A stretch of 64,000 nucleotides of DNA from Xanthomonas hortorum pv. pelargonii (GTDB lineage Bacteria; Pseudomonadota; Gammaproteobacteria; Xanthomonadales; Xanthomonadaceae). Each line of letters starts with the position of its first letter. Within the stretch, counting starts at the first letter, position 1. Shown in pieces: positions 1 to 8,878 of this stretch. Where the stretch lies: NCBI RefSeq assembly GCF_024499015.1, contig NZ_CP098604.1, positions 4,898,001 through 4,962,000 on the forward strand, read 5' to 3'. Under the pieces are notes generated by a model. That model had not been told where the DNA came from, did no database searches, and was given only the letters and a program-made list of their open reading frames with translations. Both the position numbers and the translations under genes were made by a program.

Positions 1-453
1 GTGACCCACGTAATTCGCGATGACAAGTCTGCCGGTGCCTTCTTGAAGGCCTGTGTTGTTCGGCGTGTGCTGGGAAGCAGATCGGACGCGCCGTGATCCG
101 AGAAACACACGTCATGCTCTGCTAGCAACCACGCACACCGACCATCTTCGATGGTCCTTGCCCGCCCACCGTCGCGGGACCTTACGCGGCATGGATGCCG
201 CGTAAGAGCCTACACGGACGTACTTGCGGCGTGTCCCGCGATGGTGGGCGGGCAAGGACCTTGCAGCCAAGCTGCAGCTCAGCCGCTCTGCACTTGACGG
301 CGCACTCACAAGCGGCATTTGCGCGGTGGTACATGCCCTAGCGGCCGCACGCCTGATGGCCGCAAAGTAGTTTCATTCGCCGCTCAAAGCGTCTTGCAAG
401 ACAGTGCAAGCGCGCACTGGCGCTAGCACTCACTCGCACTGTCCTCTCCTCGA
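1..453. other. gene-free left edge carrying a diverged long repeat
   Basis: No convincing gene is seen. Positions about 85-390 are a diverged copy of about 21925-22375: both have the stretch around 'cacgtcatgc', then the palindromic element, then a shared tail ('gacggcgcactca' and 'ctgatggc'). The two copies differ by many substitutions and by a short tandem-repeat insertion in the second. Confidence 0.6.
153..260 (+). repeat. 108-bp two-hairpin palindromic repeat, family A, copy 1
   Basis: A roughly 28-bp outer arm beginning GGTCCTTGCCCGCCCACC pairs with its near-perfect complement ending in GGGCGGGCAAGGACC. Inside, CTTACGCGGCAT and ATGCCGCGTAAG form a second hairpin of 12 bp. The same unit recurs at 21990, 32299, 32600 and 58458. 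It looks like a non-coding dispersed repeat; no transposase is present. Confidence 0.85.
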
Positions 454-1491
454 TCAAGGTGACTTCTTGACCTCGGTCACCAGCGTCGGCAATTCCCATG
501 CGCCGCCCGCGGCCACCAGCCGGCACAGGCCGGAGGTGGATTTGGAGGTCGGCACAAACCGGCGGCCGTCCCAGGTCCAGCTCGCCTGGCTGTAGCAATC
601 TCCCAGACCTCGCCCCTTGTGCGATGCGAGGATGGTCGCCTCATCCAGACCGCTGGCCTGGGTGGTGATCAAGGTGGGCGCGAACGGCGCGCGTGCGTTG
701 ATGACCCAGTAGCCGGTGCCGACGTTGTAGGCGCCCATCCAGCAATCGGTCGAGACCAATAATTTGTCGCTGCTGAGCCGGGTGATCGTCAGCGGTTCCG
801 GCGCAGTGCTTGCGTCCAGCCCCTTGCATTCGTCGTTGGCCGGCAAGCTGGCACGCAGCGCCTGATAGAGCGCCGGCAGTTTGCCCAGGCGCGCATCGGC
901 GGCTTGCGTTGCTGCGAGTTTGGCTTCACGTATCTGCGGTACCGGCACGGCCGGCAGCACGGCGGTTTCGTCGCGATCGCCCTTGCGCACCAGTGCGCCG
1001 CGCGTGCCCAGCCGGCCCTGGAATTCATCCATCTTCAGCAGCACCGCCGCGGCGCCGCGATCGGACAGCTGCCAGCGGCGACCATCGTTGCCCACCGCCA
1101 CGATCGTGCTGCTGCGGGTCAGCGCGGCCAGCAGTGCAGTGACCTGCGCGTTGGTCAGCGGCGCGGTGCCGCTGTCGCGATTGAGCGCCAGCTTGCCCAG
1201 ATCGCGCTGGTCGATGCGCAATGTGAGCGACGCCGGCATCTTGACCTCGTCGTACTGGCCCAGCATCAGCTCAGCGGTCACCGCTTGCCCGGCCCCGGCC
1301 TTGCGGGTCAACAGCACCGACACCGGCGTGCTGTCGCCTTCATCCTGCTGGTAACCGGCAGCGCGGCAGGTGCGGGTGTTGTCGCAGGCGATGGTCCAGT
1401 CTTCATGGTCGAAGGCGATGCCGACCGGGGCCTCGGCAAGGGCGGCGACGGGCGTCAGCAACAAGGCGGCGGCAAGCAGGGTGGGGCGCAT
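454..1491 (-). CDS. DUF1176 family exported protein
   Basis: A 345-residue protein with a clear Sec signal peptide (MRPTLLAAALLLTPVAALA, then EAP). The mature part has the DUF1176 pattern: an early 'DWTIACDNTRTCRA' with two cysteines, then 'GDCYSQASWTWDGRRF' near the C-terminus. Function of the family is unknown; members are predicted to be periplasmic. An in-frame start 11 codons upstream exists, but the ATG at 1491 puts the signal peptide at the true N-terminus. It is followed by the repeat-bearing edge and sits 101 bp downstream of the acyltransferase gene on the same strand. Confidence 0.8.
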   Translation of the reverse strand: MRPTLLAAALLLTPVAALAEAPVGIAFDHEDWTIACDNTRTCRAAGYQQDEGDSTPVSVLLTRKAGAGQAVTAELMLGQYDEVKMPASLTLRIDQRDLGKLALNRDSGTAPLTNAQVTALLAALTRSSTIVAVGNDGRRWQLSDRGAAAVLLKMDEFQGRLGTRGALVRKGDRDETAVLPAVPVPQIREAKLAATQAADARLGKLPALYQALRASLPANDECKGLDASTAPEPLTITRLSSDKLLVSTDCWMGAYNVGTGYWVINARAPFAPTLITTQASGLDEATILASHKGRGLGDCYSQASWTWDGRRFVPTSKSTSGLCRLVAAGGAWELPTLVTEVKKSP

Positions 1492-1592
1492 GGTGTTCTT
1501 CGAAAGAGCGTGTCCGGCGCGCATCTTGCGTTGCTGCGGATAGGCCGTCCAGTGAATCGCGCGCTAAACAGCGCCATCGGTGCGCAATGCGT

Positions 1593-2828
1593 TCATGACG
1601 GCATCGGCATGACGTCGACCTGCCTCGCCGAACGCTGCGTGCGCCCACGTAATCCGAACAACGGGCGCAGCCAGCGCACGCGGCGGATCGCATATTCATG
1701 CAGTGCCAGACAGCCGATCACGGTAGCGGCAATCACCAGCGCCGGTTCCAGCCAGGCATTCAAGTGCAACGGCATCAGCCAGTAAAGCACCACGATGATC
1801 AGGCTCTGATGCAGGATGTACCACGGGAACACTGCCTCGGTGCAGTAAGGCAGCCAGCGGAACGGACGGTTCAAACGGTGCCTGGCCCAGCCAAGAATCG
1901 TCAGCAGCGCCAGCCAGGTGTAGGCGGCACGTACGCTGTGTTCGATCGTCTCCCACGGCAGCGCAGCCAGCGTTGCACCCAGTTGCGCCGGTTGTCCATG
2001 GACGCCGACATAACGGACTGCCAGTTCGGTGCTGATCGCCAACACCGCAGAGCCCAGGGTGATCCAGCGCAGCCGCACCGCCCAAGCCCAGAAGCGCTCG
2101 CGACGTGCCAGCAGGTACCCCAGCACAAACAGCGGGAACGATTCGGCATGCACGAACCAGTCGCCGACCAGCGCGTGGGTCGGCGGGTGGCGCGGCATCA
2201 CCCACATCACGCAGAACGCTTCCCACTGGATCGGCAACAGCAGCAGTGCCGGCACCGCCAGCGCAGCGGGCAAGCGAGGCAACGCGGCCAACCGCAGCCG
2301 CGTTGTCAGCGCCACCAGCGCCATCAACGCGACGGTGTAGGGCAGCAGATAGGCTAGATACCACAGATGGTTCCAGGTGATGCCGTGCTCCCAGCCATCG
2401 AAACTATCGGCCGGCCACGGCCGAACCTGCCAATAGCGCAACAGGAAGTTACCGAAGCCCGGGCTGACCTTGCCGTTGCTCACGCCCTGGCAATACGCCT
2501 GCACCGCAACCACCACGAACATGCCGAACAGCAACGGCGGCAGCAACCGCCTGCAGCGCTGCAGCGCGAAACGCCAGGGCCTGGCCTGCGGCCGCGCCAG
2601 CCCGATCGCGATGCCGGAGATCATGAACAGCAACGGCATCCGCCACCGATTGAGCACGATCATCGGCCACTGCAACCACTGCGCCGTGTGCACGCTCTTG
2701 AGGTGGAAATCCCAGTCGGCCACATAGGCCATGCCCACGTGATAGAGGATCAGCAAGGCAAAGGCGAAAACGCGCAAGGCGTCGATATCGTGGCGGCGCT
2801 CGGTCATGGTGGTGTCGGTAGAAGGCAT
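1593..2828 (-). CDS. acyltransferase family 3 (OpgC/OafA-like) integral membrane protein
   Basis: A 411-residue polytopic membrane protein with about ten hydrophobic segments. The N-terminus carries the acyltransferase_3 signature 'RRHDIDALRVFAFALLILYHVGMAY', with the Arg, Asp and His expected in this family, followed by 'NRWRMPLLFMISG'. Relatives transfer acetyl or succinyl groups to periplasmic glucans, O-antigen or other exported sugars; the acceptor here cannot be told. The first ATG is kept because GAGG lies about ten bases before it; a second Met at codon 8 is possible. It is divergent from the LytTR gene, with 130 bp between them. Confidence 0.8.
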   Translation of the reverse strand: MPSTDTTMTERRHDIDALRVFAFALLILYHVGMAYVADWDFHLKSVHTAQWLQWPMIVLNRWRMPLLFMISGIAIGLARPQARPWRFALQRCRRLLPPLLFGMFVVVAVQAYCQGVSNGKVSPGFGNFLLRYWQVRPWPADSFDGWEHGITWNHLWYLAYLLPYTVALMALVALTTRLRLAALPRLPAALAVPALLLLPIQWEAFCVMWVMPRHPPTHALVGDWFVHAESFPLFVLGYLLARRERFWAWAVRLRWITLGSAVLAISTELAVRYVGVHGQPAQLGATLAALPWETIEHSVRAAYTWLALLTILGWARHRLNRPFRWLPYCTEAVFPWYILHQSLIIVVLYWLMPLHLNAWLEPALVIAATVIGCLALHEYAIRRVRWLRPLFGLRGRTQRSARQVDVMPMPS

Positions 2829-2958
2829 GCCTGCATCCTCGGCAGATCCGGCCCATGCAGATGCGCCAAGGGCGGCAATGCCGTCCCTGAGTGACCAGTT
2901 GCGGTACTGCAGGGACGAACCGGGGACGGCAGGCGGGCGGTTTGCCTAGAATGCGCGG

Positions 2959-3882
2959 ATGAATTCACCAGCATCCGGGGCCATTCCACCCGATACCGGC
3001 AGCAACGCCAGCGCAGGCAAGCGCTGGGTGGCGTTGATCTGGCTGCTGGTTTTCTATGGCAGTGCGCTCGGCAACACCGCGACCGCATGGCTGGCGGCGC
3101 GTCGTGATGGTCAGCCGTTGCTGCTATGGCAGGTGCTGACCTGGGAGCTGAGTAGCGCAACCGCCTCGTTATTGCTCCTGCCGCTGCTGCTCTGGCTATG
3201 CCGGCGCTGGCCGTTGCATGCCGATGTCTGGCGGCGGCGCATTCCGCTTTATATGGCGGCCGGGCTGGTCTGGTGGTTGCTGCACGTCAGCGGCATGGTG
3301 CTGTTGCGCAAGCTGGTCTATCTCGCGGTGGGGGCGCACTACGACTTCGGTGGCTGGCGCTTGCAGTGGGTGTACGAACTCTCCAAGGATCTGCGCACCT
3401 TCGCCTTGCTGGTGGCGCTGCAACACACGCTGGCCTGGTATGGGCGGCGTCGGCAGGGCGAGGCGCATCTGCTGGCCGCGCCGGACGAAGGCGCGCCGGT
3501 GGAGCCGCTGGATCGCCCGCAACGCTTTCTGGTGCGTAAGCTGGGCCGTGACTTCCTGGTCGCCACCGCCGATATCGAATGGGTCCAGGCTTCGGGCAAC
3601 TACGTCAATCTGCACGTACGCAGCCACGACTACCCGCTGCGCAGCACCATGGCCGCGATTGAGGCCAAGCTCGATCCGGCCGTGTTCGTGCGTATCCACC
3701 GCAGCTACCTGGTGAAGCTGGCACGTGTGCAGGCGATCGAACCGCTGGAATCCGGCGATGCCCGCGTGCACCTGTGCGATGCAACGGTATTGCCATGCAG
3801 CCGCCGATATCTGGCTGCGTTGCGGACAGTGGCCGGGCAGGCGCCCGTCGCGCAGCGTGCCGAGGCTGCACCGGCTGGCTGA
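2959..3882 (+). CDS. rpfD: membrane-anchored LytTR-family transcription regulator, probable RpfD
   Basis: A 307-residue protein. Residues about 25-165 hold four hydrophobic segments, and residues about 190-295 form a LytTR DNA-binding domain: 'FLVRKLGRDFLVATADIEW', then 'GNYVNLHVRSHDYPLRSTMAAIE', then 'FVRIHRSYLVKL'. LytTR domains bind direct repeats upstream of target genes; the membrane part suggests signal sensing without a separate kinase. Position beside prfB and lysS at the edge of the rpf locus fits the Xanthomonas gene called rpfD, recalled as a LytTR protein. Domain call is firm; the symbol rests on context. Confidence 0.75.
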   Translation: MNSPASGAIPPDTGSNASAGKRWVALIWLLVFYGSALGNTATAWLAARRDGQPLLLWQVLTWELSSATASLLLLPLLLWLCRRWPLHADVWRRRIPLYMAAGLVWWLLHVSGMVLLRKLVYLAVGAHYDFGGWRLQWVYELSKDLRTFALLVALQHTLAWYGRRRQGEAHLLAAPDEGAPVEPLDRPQRFLVRKLGRDFLVATADIEWVQASGNYVNLHVRSHDYPLRSTMAAIEAKLDPAVFVRIHRSYLVKLARVQAIEPLESGDARVHLCDATVLPCSRRYLAALRTVAGQAPVAQRAEAAPAG

Positions 3883-4104
3883 GTGGAGCAGCGCCGATCA
3901 TATGTAATGCCGCCTTTGTCCGGCCTGGATCAGTCAGCGCCCCGGCACCTGACCTGTGCGCCGGCCCGGCTGCCGACTGCACCGACCGGCGCTTCCTGAT
4001 GCTAGCTGTGCCCGCAGAACGCTGCGACCCGGCATGGCCACCGCTGCGTTCCGCCGCCGCCGCCCGCTTGCTAAACTACCGGGCTTGTTTGCCGGAAGTC
4101 CGTC

Positions 4105-5230
4105 ATGATCGAAACCAATCCGATCCGCCAGCGCATCACCGATCTCAACGATCGCGTGCTCTCGCTCAGGGGGTATCTTTGACTACGACGTCAAGAAAGA
4201 GCGTTTAGAGGAAGTCACCCGGGAGCTTGAAAACCCCGATGTGTGGAACGATTCCGAGCGCGCGCAGGCCCTGGGCCGCGAGCGCTCGATGCTGGAAAAG
4301 ACCGTCATCGGCATTGCCGACGTGCTGGCCGGCCTGGCCGACGCCGCCGACCTGCTGGAGCTTGCCGAAAGCGAGCAGGACGAAGACACCGCCGTGGCGG
4401 TGCTTGCCGACCTGGACAAGTATCAGGTGCACGTCGAGAAGCTGGAATTCCAGCGCATGTTCTCCGGCCAGATGGACGGCGCCAACGCGTTTGTCGACAT
4501 CCAGGCTGGCGCCGGTGGTACCGAGGCCCAGGACTGGGCCGAAATCCTGTTGCGCATGTATCTGCGCTGGGCCGAGTCGCGCGGCTGGAAGACCGAGCTG
4601 ATGGAAGTGTCCGGCGGCGAAGTCGCGGGCATCAAGTCGGCCACCATCCGCATCGAAGGCGAGTTTGTCTATGGCTGGTTGAAGACCGAAATCGGCGTGC
4701 ACCGGCTGGTGCGCAAGTCGCCGTTCGATTCGGACAATCGCCGGCATACCAGTTTCACCTCGGTATTCGTGTCGCCGGAAGTGGACGACAACATCGAGAT
4801 CGACATCAATCCGGCCGATCTGCGCACCGACGTGTATCGCTCCTCCGGCGCCGGTGGTCAGCACGTCAACAAGACCGAATCGGCGGTGCGTATCACGCAT
4901 ATTCCGACCAACACCGTGGTGGCCTGTCAGACCGGCCGCAGCCAGCACCAGAACCGCGACAACGCGATGAAGATGTTGGCCGCCAAGTTGTACGAGCTGG
5001 AAGTGCAAAAGCGCAATGTCGAACGCGACGCGCTGGAAGCCACCAAGTCCGACATCGGCTGGGGCAGCCAGATCCGCAACTACGTGCTCGACCAGAGCCG
5101 CATCAAGGATCTGCGCACCGGCATCGAACGCAGCGATACGCAGAAAGTGCTCGACGGCGATCTGGACGAATTCGTCGAGGCCAGCCTCAAGGCCGGTCTG
5201 GCGGCAGGCTCCAAACGCCTGGATGCCTGA
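4105..5230 (+). CDS. prfB: peptide chain release factor 2, programmed +1 frameshift
   Basis: Translation is join(4105..4179, 4181..5230), 374 residues. Zero-frame reading from ATG 4105 gives 25 codons and stops at UGA 4180-4182. The slip site AGGGGG-UAU-CUU-UGA-C is the classical prfB autoregulatory frameshift: an internal Shine-Dalgarno three bases before CUU, then the in-frame UGA that RF2 itself decodes. After the shift, translation continues '[16 protein letters not shown]'. The stop-recognition tripeptide SPF ('[15 protein letters not shown]') and catalytic GGQ ('[14 protein letters not shown]') are intact. GGAAG ten bases upstream supports the start. Low RF2 favours frameshifting, so expression is self-tuned. 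Confidence 0.97.
4165..4183 (+). promoter_or_regulatory. prfB programmed +1 ribosomal frameshift site
   Basis: Contains internal SD-like AGGGGG, the CUU slip codon, then UGA and C. Spacing of three bases between SD and CUU matches the known E. coli site. Confidence 0.95.
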
Positions 5231-5237
5231 TCGCAGT

Positions 5238-5273
5238 GCGAGGTCGATGTGCTTGCGCGCATATCGACCTCGC
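5238..5273 (+). terminator. hairpin after prfB, possible terminator
   Basis: An 11-bp perfect stem, GCGAGGTCGAT paired with ATCGACCTCGC, around a 14-nt loop, eight bases after the prfB stop. No U-run follows, so it may only weakly terminate or may protect the 3' end. Confidence 0.45.
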
Positions 5274-5450
5274 GCTACCTGCGGCCACAATGCGTCCTGA
5301 TCGTGCAGCGGCTGCAGATTGCGCAACAGTCGACGCTGCTGCACCGCGCATTCGTCACAGTCCCACCGTAAAACAAAGCAGGCTCCGGCCACTCCGGTTC
5401 CTCATTCCCCACCGGGCACGCGCCCGACCCACAGCAGATCGATTCCCGCC

Positions 5451-6968
5451 ATGACCGAGCAGACCCCCGCGCCGCAGACTCCCGCCGACGAGAACAGCCT
5501 CATCGCTGAGCGCCGCGCGAAACTGGGCGCGTTGCGCAGCCAGGGCATCGCCTATCCCAACGATTTCGTGCGCGAGCAGTTCGCCGGCGACCTGCAGGCC
5601 GAATTCGCCGATGCCGAGACCTGGACCCCCGAGGCGTTGGAAGCCAGCGCTCGCACGGTCAAGATGGCCGGCCGCCTGATGGCCAAGCGGGTGATGGGCA
5701 AGGCGAGTTTTGCGCAGATCCAGGACGAGTCCGGGCGCGTGCAGCTGTTTCTGCAGGGCAATGTGCTCGGCGATGCCTACACCGCGTTCAAGGGCTGGGA
5801 CGTTGGCGACATCGTCGCAGTGGAGGGCGGGTTGACTCGCACCAAGACCGGCGAGCTGTCGGTCAAGGCCACTGCGTTGCGCCTGCTGACCAAGTCGCTG
5901 CGCCCGCTGCCGGACAAGTGGCATGGCCTGTCGGACGTGGAGCAGCGCTATCGCCAGCGTTATGTCGATCTGATCGTCACCCCGGAAGCGCGCGAGGTCT
6001 TCATCAAGCGCTCCAAGATCATCCGCGCCATGCGCGCCTGGCTGGACGCGCGCCGCTTCCTGGAAGTGGAAACGCCGATGATGCATTACATCCCCGGTGG
6101 CGCCACCGCCAAGCCGTTCACCACCCACCACAATGCGCTGGATCTGGATCTGTACCTGCGCGTGGCGCCGGAGCTGTATCTCAAGCGGCTGGTGGTCGGT
6201 GGGCTGGAACGCGTCTACGAGATCAACCGCAATTTCCGCAACGAGGGCGTGTCGACCCGGCACAACCCCGAGTTCACCATGCTCGAACTCTACGAGGCCT
6301 ATGCCACGTACCACGAGATCATGGATCTGACCGAGCAGGTGATCCGCGATACCGCGCAGTCGGTGCTGGGCACCACCCAGGTGAACTGGGATGGCGCCGA
6401 CATCGATCTGGCGCCGGCTTTCCGGCGCTGGCGCATGGATGAGGCCGTTCGCCATCACAATCCGGACATCAGCGCGGCCGATTGCACCGATCGCGATGCG
6501 CTGCTGCGCCATTGCGAGCGCCTGAAGATCAAGGTCAAGCCATCGTACGGCTGGGGCAAGCTGCTGCTGGAAATCTTCGAAGCCACCGTGGAACACACCT
6601 TGGTGCAGCCGACCTTCATCACCGATCATCCGGTCGAAGTGTCGCCGCTGGCGCGTTCCAGCGACACCGAGCCGGGGTACACCGATCGCTTCGAGCTTTT
6701 CATCAACGGCAAGGAATTGGCCAACGGTTTCTCCGAGCTCAATGACCCCGAAGACCAGGCCGCGCGCTTCCAGGCGCAAGTGCAGGCCAAGGATGGTGGC
6801 GATGACGAAGCGATGCATTACGACGCCGATTACATCCGTGCGTTGGAGTACGGCATGGCGCCGACCGGTGGTCTGGGCATCGGCATCGACCGGCTGGTGA
6901 TGCTGCTGACCGGCAGCACCTCGATCCGCGATGTGCTGCTGTTCCCGTATATGCGTCCGGAAGCCTGA
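5451..6968 (+). CDS. lysS: lysyl-tRNA synthetase, class II
   Basis: A 505-residue protein, the same length as E. coli LysS. An N-terminal OB-fold anticodon-binding domain (residues about 55-165) is followed by the class II catalytic core: motif 1 around '[15 protein letters not shown]', motif 2 '[18 protein letters not shown]', motif 3 '[15 protein letters not shown]'. It charges tRNA-Lys in the cytoplasm. ATG 5451 is preferred over upstream in-frame codons because the extra 44 residues are unlike the family. It lies between prfB and rpfG, a neighbourhood conserved at the rpf locus. Confidence 0.97.
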   Translation: MTEQTPAPQTPADENSLIAERRAKLGALRSQGIAYPNDFVREQFAGDLQAEFADAETWTPEALEASARTVKMAGRLMAKRVMGKASFAQIQDESGRVQLFLQGNVLGDAYTAFKGWDVGDIVAVEGGLTRTKTGELSVKATALRLLTKSLRPLPDKWHGLSDVEQRYRQRYVDLIVTPEAREVFIKRSKIIRAMRAWLDARRFLEVETPMMHYIPGGATAKPFTTHHNALDLDLYLRVAPELYLKRLVVGGLERVYEINRNFRNEGVSTRHNPEFTMLELYEAYATYHEIMDLTEQVIRDTAQSVLGTTQVNWDGADIDLAPAFRRWRMDEAVRHHNPDISAADCTDRDALLRHCERLKIKVKPSYGWGKLLLEIFEATVEHTLVQPTFITDHPVEVSPLARSSDTEPGYTDRFELFINGKELANGFSELNDPEDQAARFQAQVQAKDGGDDEAMHYDADYIRALEYGMAPTGGLGIGIDRLVMLLTGSTSIRDVLLFPYMRPEA

Positions 6969-6974
6969 TGCTCT

Positions 6975-6998
6975 GCGCCGTCGGGTCGCCGACGGCAC
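6975..6998 (+). terminator. hairpin between lysS and rpfG
   Basis: Stem GCCGTCGG / CCGACGGC around GTCG, seven bases after the lysS stop, without a clear U-run. A candidate weak terminator separating lysS from rpfG. Confidence 0.4.
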
Positions 6999-7106
6999 AG
7001 ATACTGCATATGCTTGAGCGGAGCCCCGAATGGCGTATCGTCGGGGGAGTCGGCAGTACCGTCGGCGTTATCGCTTTCCCGTTCTCGAGACAGAGGAGCA
7101 ACGGCT

Positions 7107-8243
7107 ATGCAGGATGTTTTAGGGAATCCGGTCGGTGTATCGTCGACGGATACATGGGGAAGCTGGTCGGAAAAGGCGGATCTGGGATTGAACATCGTTA
7201 TTGTCGATGATCAGATGTCTGCGCGGACGATGCTGCGTCACGTCATCGAAGACATCGCACCGGAGTTGAAGGTCTATGACTTCGGTGACCCGCTCGACGC
7301 GCTTGCCTGGTGCGAAGCCGGACGCGTGGATCTGCTGCTGCTCGACTATCGCATGCCGGGCATGGACGGCCTGGAGTTCGCACGCCGGCTACGTCGGCTG
7401 CCAAGCCATCGCGATATTCCGATCATCCTGATCACCATCGTCGGTGACGAACCGATTCGTCAGGCCGCACTGGAAGCCGGCGTGATCGACTTTCTGGTCA
7501 AGCCGATCCGCCCGCGCGAACTGCGCGCGCGCTGCGCCAATTTGCTGCAGCTGCGTCAGCAGAGCGAAAGCGTCAAGCAACGCGCGCTGTCGCTGGAACA
7601 GCGCCTGCTGGCCAGCATGAACGAGGTCGAAGAGCGCGAACGCGAAACCTTGTCGCGGCTGGCGCGCGCCATCGAGTACCGCGACTCGGGGACCAGCGCG
7701 TTCCTGGAGCGCATGTCGCACGTAGCCGGCCTGATCGCCGAGCAACTCGGCTTGTCGGAAGAGGAGGTGCGCATCATCGAGATGGCCGCACCGCTGCACG
7801 ACATGGGCAAGATCGCCATTCCCGATTCGGTGCTGCTCAAGCCGGGCAAGCTCACCGACGACGAGATGAGCATCATGAAGCGGCATCCGCGCATCGGCTA
7901 CGAGCTGCTCAGCGGCAGCCAGAACCGTTTCATCCAGGTCGGCGCCCTGATCGCACTGCGTCACCACGAACGCTACGACGGCACCGGCTACCCGGACGGA
8001 CTGGTGGGCGAGGCGATTCCGCTGGAAGCGCGCATCGTGGCAGTGGCCGACGTCTTCGACGCCCTGCTGTCGCCGCGCCCGTACAAGGAGGCCTGGACGA
8101 TGGACGCTGCGCTTGCGTATCTGTACGCCCAACGCGGCCGCCTGTTCGACCCGCGCTGCGTGGATGCGCTGCTACGTGGCCGCGCGCAGCTGGATCAGAT
8201 CTGCGGGGAGTTCTCGACCGCATCGGCACGACCCGGGGTGTGA
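7107..8243 (+). CDS. rpfG: RpfG, receiver plus HD-GYP cyclic di-GMP phosphodiesterase
   Basis: A 378-residue response regulator. Residues about 28-145 are a receiver with phospho-acceptor D80 ('LLLLDYRMPGMDG'). Residues about 175-365 are an HD-GYP domain with 'LHDMGK', 'HHERYDGTGYPDGL' and 'VAVADVFDALLSPRPYK', all metal-binding and GYP residues present. In Xanthomonas, phosphorylation by RpfC activates RpfG to hydrolyse cyclic di-GMP, turning on virulence factors and dispersing biofilm. ATG 7107 is chosen because GAGGAG lies just upstream and the length matches known RpfG. The gene ends one base before the rpfH start, so the two are probably co-translated. Confidence 0.97.
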   Translation: MQDVLGNPVGVSSTDTWGSWSEKADLGLNIVIVDDQMSARTMLRHVIEDIAPELKVYDFGDPLDALAWCEAGRVDLLLLDYRMPGMDGLEFARRLRRLPSHRDIPIILITIVGDEPIRQAALEAGVIDFLVKPIRPRELRARCANLLQLRQQSESVKQRALSLEQRLLASMNEVEERERETLSRLARAIEYRDSGTSAFLERMSHVAGLIAEQLGLSEEEVRIIEMAAPLHDMGKIAIPDSVLLKPGKLTDDEMSIMKRHPRIGYELLSGSQNRFIQVGALIALRHHERYDGTGYPDGLVGEAIPLEARIVAVADVFDALLSPRPYKEAWTMDAALAYLYAQRGRLFDPRCVDALLRGRAQLDQICGEFSTASARPGV

Positions 8244-8244
8244 A

Positions 8245-8871
8245 GTGAAGGCGGTGCTTGGCCAGCTGCGCGCTCGACTCGCCCGGCGTGCCGACAGCGA
8301 GCATGGTCAGGCGCTGGTGCGCATCGTGTTGATTCTGCTGATGCTGGTCTATGCGCTGACCTTCGCTCAGCAGTGGCAGGTCTCCAGGCACAAGCTGCAG
8401 CAGCTGTTCTGCCTGATCGCAATCGGTCAGGGGATGGCGCTGGTGCTCTTTGGCTGGATTGTTGCAAACCCACAGCGCTCGCATCTGCGTCGCACGCTAG
8501 GGATGCTGTCCGATTACGGCTTGATCGGGCTGGCGATGACCTGGATGGGGGCGCCAATGGCATTCTTGTATGTCGTGTTGCTTTGGATAACGATCGGCAA
8601 TGGGCTGCGGTTCGGTAGCGAGGCTCTGCACAACGCAGTGGCCATGGCCACGCTCAGCTTCGGCTCAACGCTGGCCAACAGTAGCTATTGGCAGGGTCGG
8701 CTTGGCTTGGCGATCGCGCTGCTGGGTGCGTTGATCGTCATTCCTATGTCATTGTTGCGTACGCTGCGCGAGCACGACCAAGCGATCATTGAGCCACCGC
8801 CCGCTGCAGGTATCGACGCTGCGACGCAGCAAGGAAGGATCCCAACCCCATCGACGCCACCGCGCGTCTGA
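8245..8871 (+). CDS. rpfH: RpfH, membrane protein related to the RpfC sensor domain
   Basis: A 208-residue membrane protein with a GTG start one base after the rpfG stop, indicating coupling. About five hydrophobic segments align with the N-terminus of RpfC encoded next door: both have an 'RRAD/GRAD...EHxQxLVRI' start, a 'HxRRxxGMLxDY' motif, 'WxTIGNGLRxGS' and 'SPYWKANP/SSYWQGRL'. It lacks any kinase or receiver. In X. campestris the gene is known and its role is minor or unclear. It looks like a duplicated RpfC sensor input domain that could compete for DSF or for RpfC dimers; that is inference. Confidence 0.93.
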   Translation: MKAVLGQLRARLARRADSEHGQALVRIVLILLMLVYALTFAQQWQVSRHKLQQLFCLIAIGQGMALVLFGWIVANPQRSHLRRTLGMLSDYGLIGLAMTWMGAPMAFLYVVLLWITIGNGLRFGSEALHNAVAMATLSFGSTLANSSYWQGRLGLAIALLGALIVIPMSLLRTLREHDQAIIEPPPAAGIDAATQQGRIPTPSTPPRV

Positions 8872-8878
8872 GGCGTCT

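Noticed and set aside
153..260. Insertion-sequence ends
   Set aside because: No transposase lies near any copy and no target duplication was visible by eye.
4180..4182. In-frame stop in prfB as a sign of a pseudogene
   Set aside because: It is the programmed frameshift stop with a canonical slip site.
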